A stretch of DNA of 64,000 nt from contig NZ_QGHA01000003.1 in the NCBI RefSeq assembly GCF_003148845.1, positions 152,928 to 216,927 of the forward strand. The letters run 5' to 3'. This stretch comes from Mucilaginibacter oryzae. Lineage in GTDB: Bacteria; Bacteroidota; Bacteroidia; Sphingobacteriales; Sphingobacteriaceae. A program made the position numbers and the translations under genes. This document shows, piece by piece, positions 62,554 to 64,000 of the stretch (positions are counted from its first letter, which is position 1; every line of letters begins with the position of its first letter). A model generated the notes under the pieces. The model saw nothing but the letters and a program-made list of their open reading frames with translations. It did no database searches and was not told where the DNA came from.

Positions 62554-62963
62554 AACCATTAAATTCAAATCATTTTCAGGGTAAATAAAACACCATATCC
62601 CTGACTTACGGGGAGAGCGTCGTTGATTTCGCGAAACGGCTTTAAATTTATTTCCGCTTGTATTATTGAGGGGAGTCTTTGCTACCGATGCAATCTTGAC
62701 GGCATTTGCACTTCGCTATAAGTTAAATACAACAATTCCTTTTTTATATACGCTTCGGCGGGTTCAACAAGTCGCCTTCAAAAGCCTATTAACAGATGTT
62801 GAACATTTTTTTCGTGCCTATCAATTTGAAAAACAAGCCCTAAGGCGCTGCAATCGCACAAAAAGCCCTATAAGTTGTTTAAATCGCCGTTTATTCCCTT
62901 GAACAGGCACACTATTTGAGAAAAAATAGAAACATTAATTGTATATTCGGGTAATCGGTTCAT
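62554..62963. other. Intergenic region after the PAP2 gene
   Basis: About 410 bases. The plus-strand frame at 62666-62902 has no family resemblance and Arg/Cys-rich composition, and short fragments on the minus strand are broken by stops. It could hold a decayed gene or element, but I cannot name it. Confidence 0.35.
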
Positions 62964-63832
62964 ATGAAGAGACTTATCACTCTACTTATTATTATCACCG
63001 CTGTGTTTAATCTGACCGCGCGCGCAAGTGAGCTGGACAGTCTTAAACAAAAATTACAGGTAACCAGCGATTCGCTTAAAGGTCCGATTTACACCCAGAT
63101 CGCGGCTCATTACTTAGGTTACGACACCGTATCCACCCGCCGTATGAAATACTATTTTCAAACAGAGGCGCTAAATTATACCATGCTTGCCCTGCACAGC
63201 TATTCGGCTTATAATGATACATTAGGGCTGCGCACCAGCTTTAACGCGCTGGCTAAGGTATACCGCTCGCAACGTAAATTTAGCCAGGCCAAATGGTTTA
63301 TACTACAGTCGAACACCATATCGAGGCAACGGAAGGATACGCTGAACATCATCGCCTCATTGGTTGAACTTGCTGCCATTAAAAGCGATATAAAAGATTA
63401 TAAGCTAAGTATGCGGGATTTGAACGATGCTTTGGCCTTATCCTTAAAAACGCATGACCCTAAAAAAGAGTCGATAGTTCAGGTTGGCTACGCCGAGCTT
63501 TATCGTAAAATGAATGATTTTGAAAAGGCTGCCATCGCCATCAAACGACACGAATTTCTGGACGATAGCCTGAACCAGGTAACGATAGACAGCATTGCCC
63601 AGGTAAATATTGCCAAAACCATCCAGCTTAAAAAGAAGGATTCGATACTGGCTAAAAAAAAAGTTTATACCGCCAACTTCAGGCGCAGGCCCATGCTCAA
63701 ATCAGCCAGGAGCGTAGCATTTCCATCCTCCTCATTATTGTTATTGTCCTCATCGTTATAAGCGCCTTTATTTTTTATAAGAGAAAGAGAGGCGGCCGCC
63801 GGCGTTTACATATCCGAAAGCAAAAAAAATAA
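62964..63832 (+). pseudogene. TPR-type secreted/membrane protein with a frameshift at an A9 run
   Basis: The first 234 codons give a signal peptide (MKRLITLLIIITAVFNLTARA) and helical TPR-like repeats (LNALAKVYRSQRKFSQAKWF-type). At A9 (63654-63662) the zero frame goes on to a Ser/Leu-rich tail of no sense and stops at 63761. The -1 frame instead reads LYRQLQAQAHAQISQERSIS, a strong transmembrane helix (ILLIIVIVLIVISAFIFYKR) and a basic tail, and stops at 63832. So the intended product is about 289 residues with a C-terminal membrane anchor. One missing A, or -1 slippage on the A run, would restore it. It resembles the TPR region of the protein at 23420-24898. Confidence 0.75.
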
Positions 63833-63870
63833 ATTAAACTGCAAGCGTTTAATCGTGTCAAAACATTAAC

Positions 63871-64000
63871 ATGAAAAAGTTGATAATTATGTTGATTGTG
63901 CTGTTTGGCTTTAACAGTGCCTACAGCCAAAGCAGCAGCAGGTTTAAAGCCGAATTTTTAGCACGGATAAACGCCACCCGGCAAAAAGGCTGCAACTGCG
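63871..64000 (+). CDS. Secreted CAP-domain (SCP/PR-1-like) protein, 5' end only
   Basis: A start codon at 63871 gives a signal peptide (MKKLIIMLIVLFGFNSAYSQ) followed by SSSRFKAEFLARINATRQKG, the beginning of a CAP domain as found in bacterial YkwD-like proteins. It runs off the window end after about 43 codons. Assignment rests on this short match. Confidence 0.6.
   Translation, partial: MKKLIIMLIVLFGFNSAYSQSSSRFKAEFLARINATRQKGCNC

Noticed and set aside
62666..62902. 78-residue plus-strand frame after the PAP2 gene
   Set aside because: Arg/Cys-rich composition with no family resemblance; the region looks like broken sequence on both strands.

Overview
The window is chromosomal DNA of a Bacteroidota bacterium, most likely of the family Sphingobacteriaceae (Mucilaginibacter/Pedobacter-like). 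This is inferred from TAnnTTTG-type -7 boxes, eukaryotic-type glutamine synthetase II, a large DUF5686/carboxypeptidase-regulatory-like outer-membrane protein, TlpA/DUF4369 lipoproteins, a GatB and AlaS of Bacteroidota type, serine palmitoyltransferase, and intergenic short inverted repeats of the kind common in this group. I see no rRNA, tRNA, CRISPR array, intact insertion sequence or prophage.

Layout. 1-5.8 kb: the N-terminal part of a secreted GH3 glycosidase, a small membrane protein, a frameshifted secreted alpha/beta hydrolase, a Crp-type regulator, a macro-domain deacetylase, an esterase and an SGNH hydrolase. 5.9-13.9 kb: a nearly complete molybdenum-cofactor locus (fdhD, moaD, moaE, moeB-rhodanese, mobA fusion, moaC, moeA, moaA, mocA-like), with no molybdoenzyme or molybdate transporter in view. 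13.9-25.7 kb: a DnaJ/KTSC protein, galM and galT, a HAD phosphatase, a kinase-like protein and a glutamine-synthetase-like ligase, a gamma-glutamylcyclotransferase, an endonuclease V remnant, glnA (type II), a TPR sensor-like protein and an RluA-type pseudouridine synthase. 25.9-29.3 kb: a Lys/Ala-rich protein and a compact arsenic operon (arsR, arsM, arsC, acr3) with two near-identical candidate ArsR operators. 29.3-39.3 kb: housekeeping genes (OmpR-type regulator, TlpA-like protein, gatB, alaS, MerR regulator, comEC). 40-45.5 kb: a tight four-gene operon (CDF transporter, Nudix, bioA, ferritin-like protein), an aminotransferase and an outer-membrane barrel. 45.9-51.7 kb: an RND tripartite efflux operon.

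52.1-62.6 kb is the most interesting region: genes that together could make an inositol-containing sphingolipid. They are serine palmitoyltransferase, a GNAT-like protein resembling bacterial ceramide synthase, an extended SDR resembling the ceramide-pathway reductase, myo-inositol-3-phosphate synthase, a CDP-alcohol phosphotransferase, a fatty-acid-hydroxylase/sterol-desaturase-family enzyme and a PAP2 protein with motifs like those of fungal inositol-phosphorylceramide synthase (Aur1), plus a large outer-membrane protein embedded in the run. The window ends with a frameshifted TPR/membrane protein and the start of a secreted CAP-domain protein.

Two genes (the hydrolase near 3.1 kb and the TPR protein near 63.65 kb) each lack a single base in a homopolymer relative to a convincing full-length reading frame. 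That raises the possibility of residual assembly errors, although the A9 run of the second could also be a real slippage site. Several unrelated short inverted or direct repeat families lie between genes, and one lies inside bioA.
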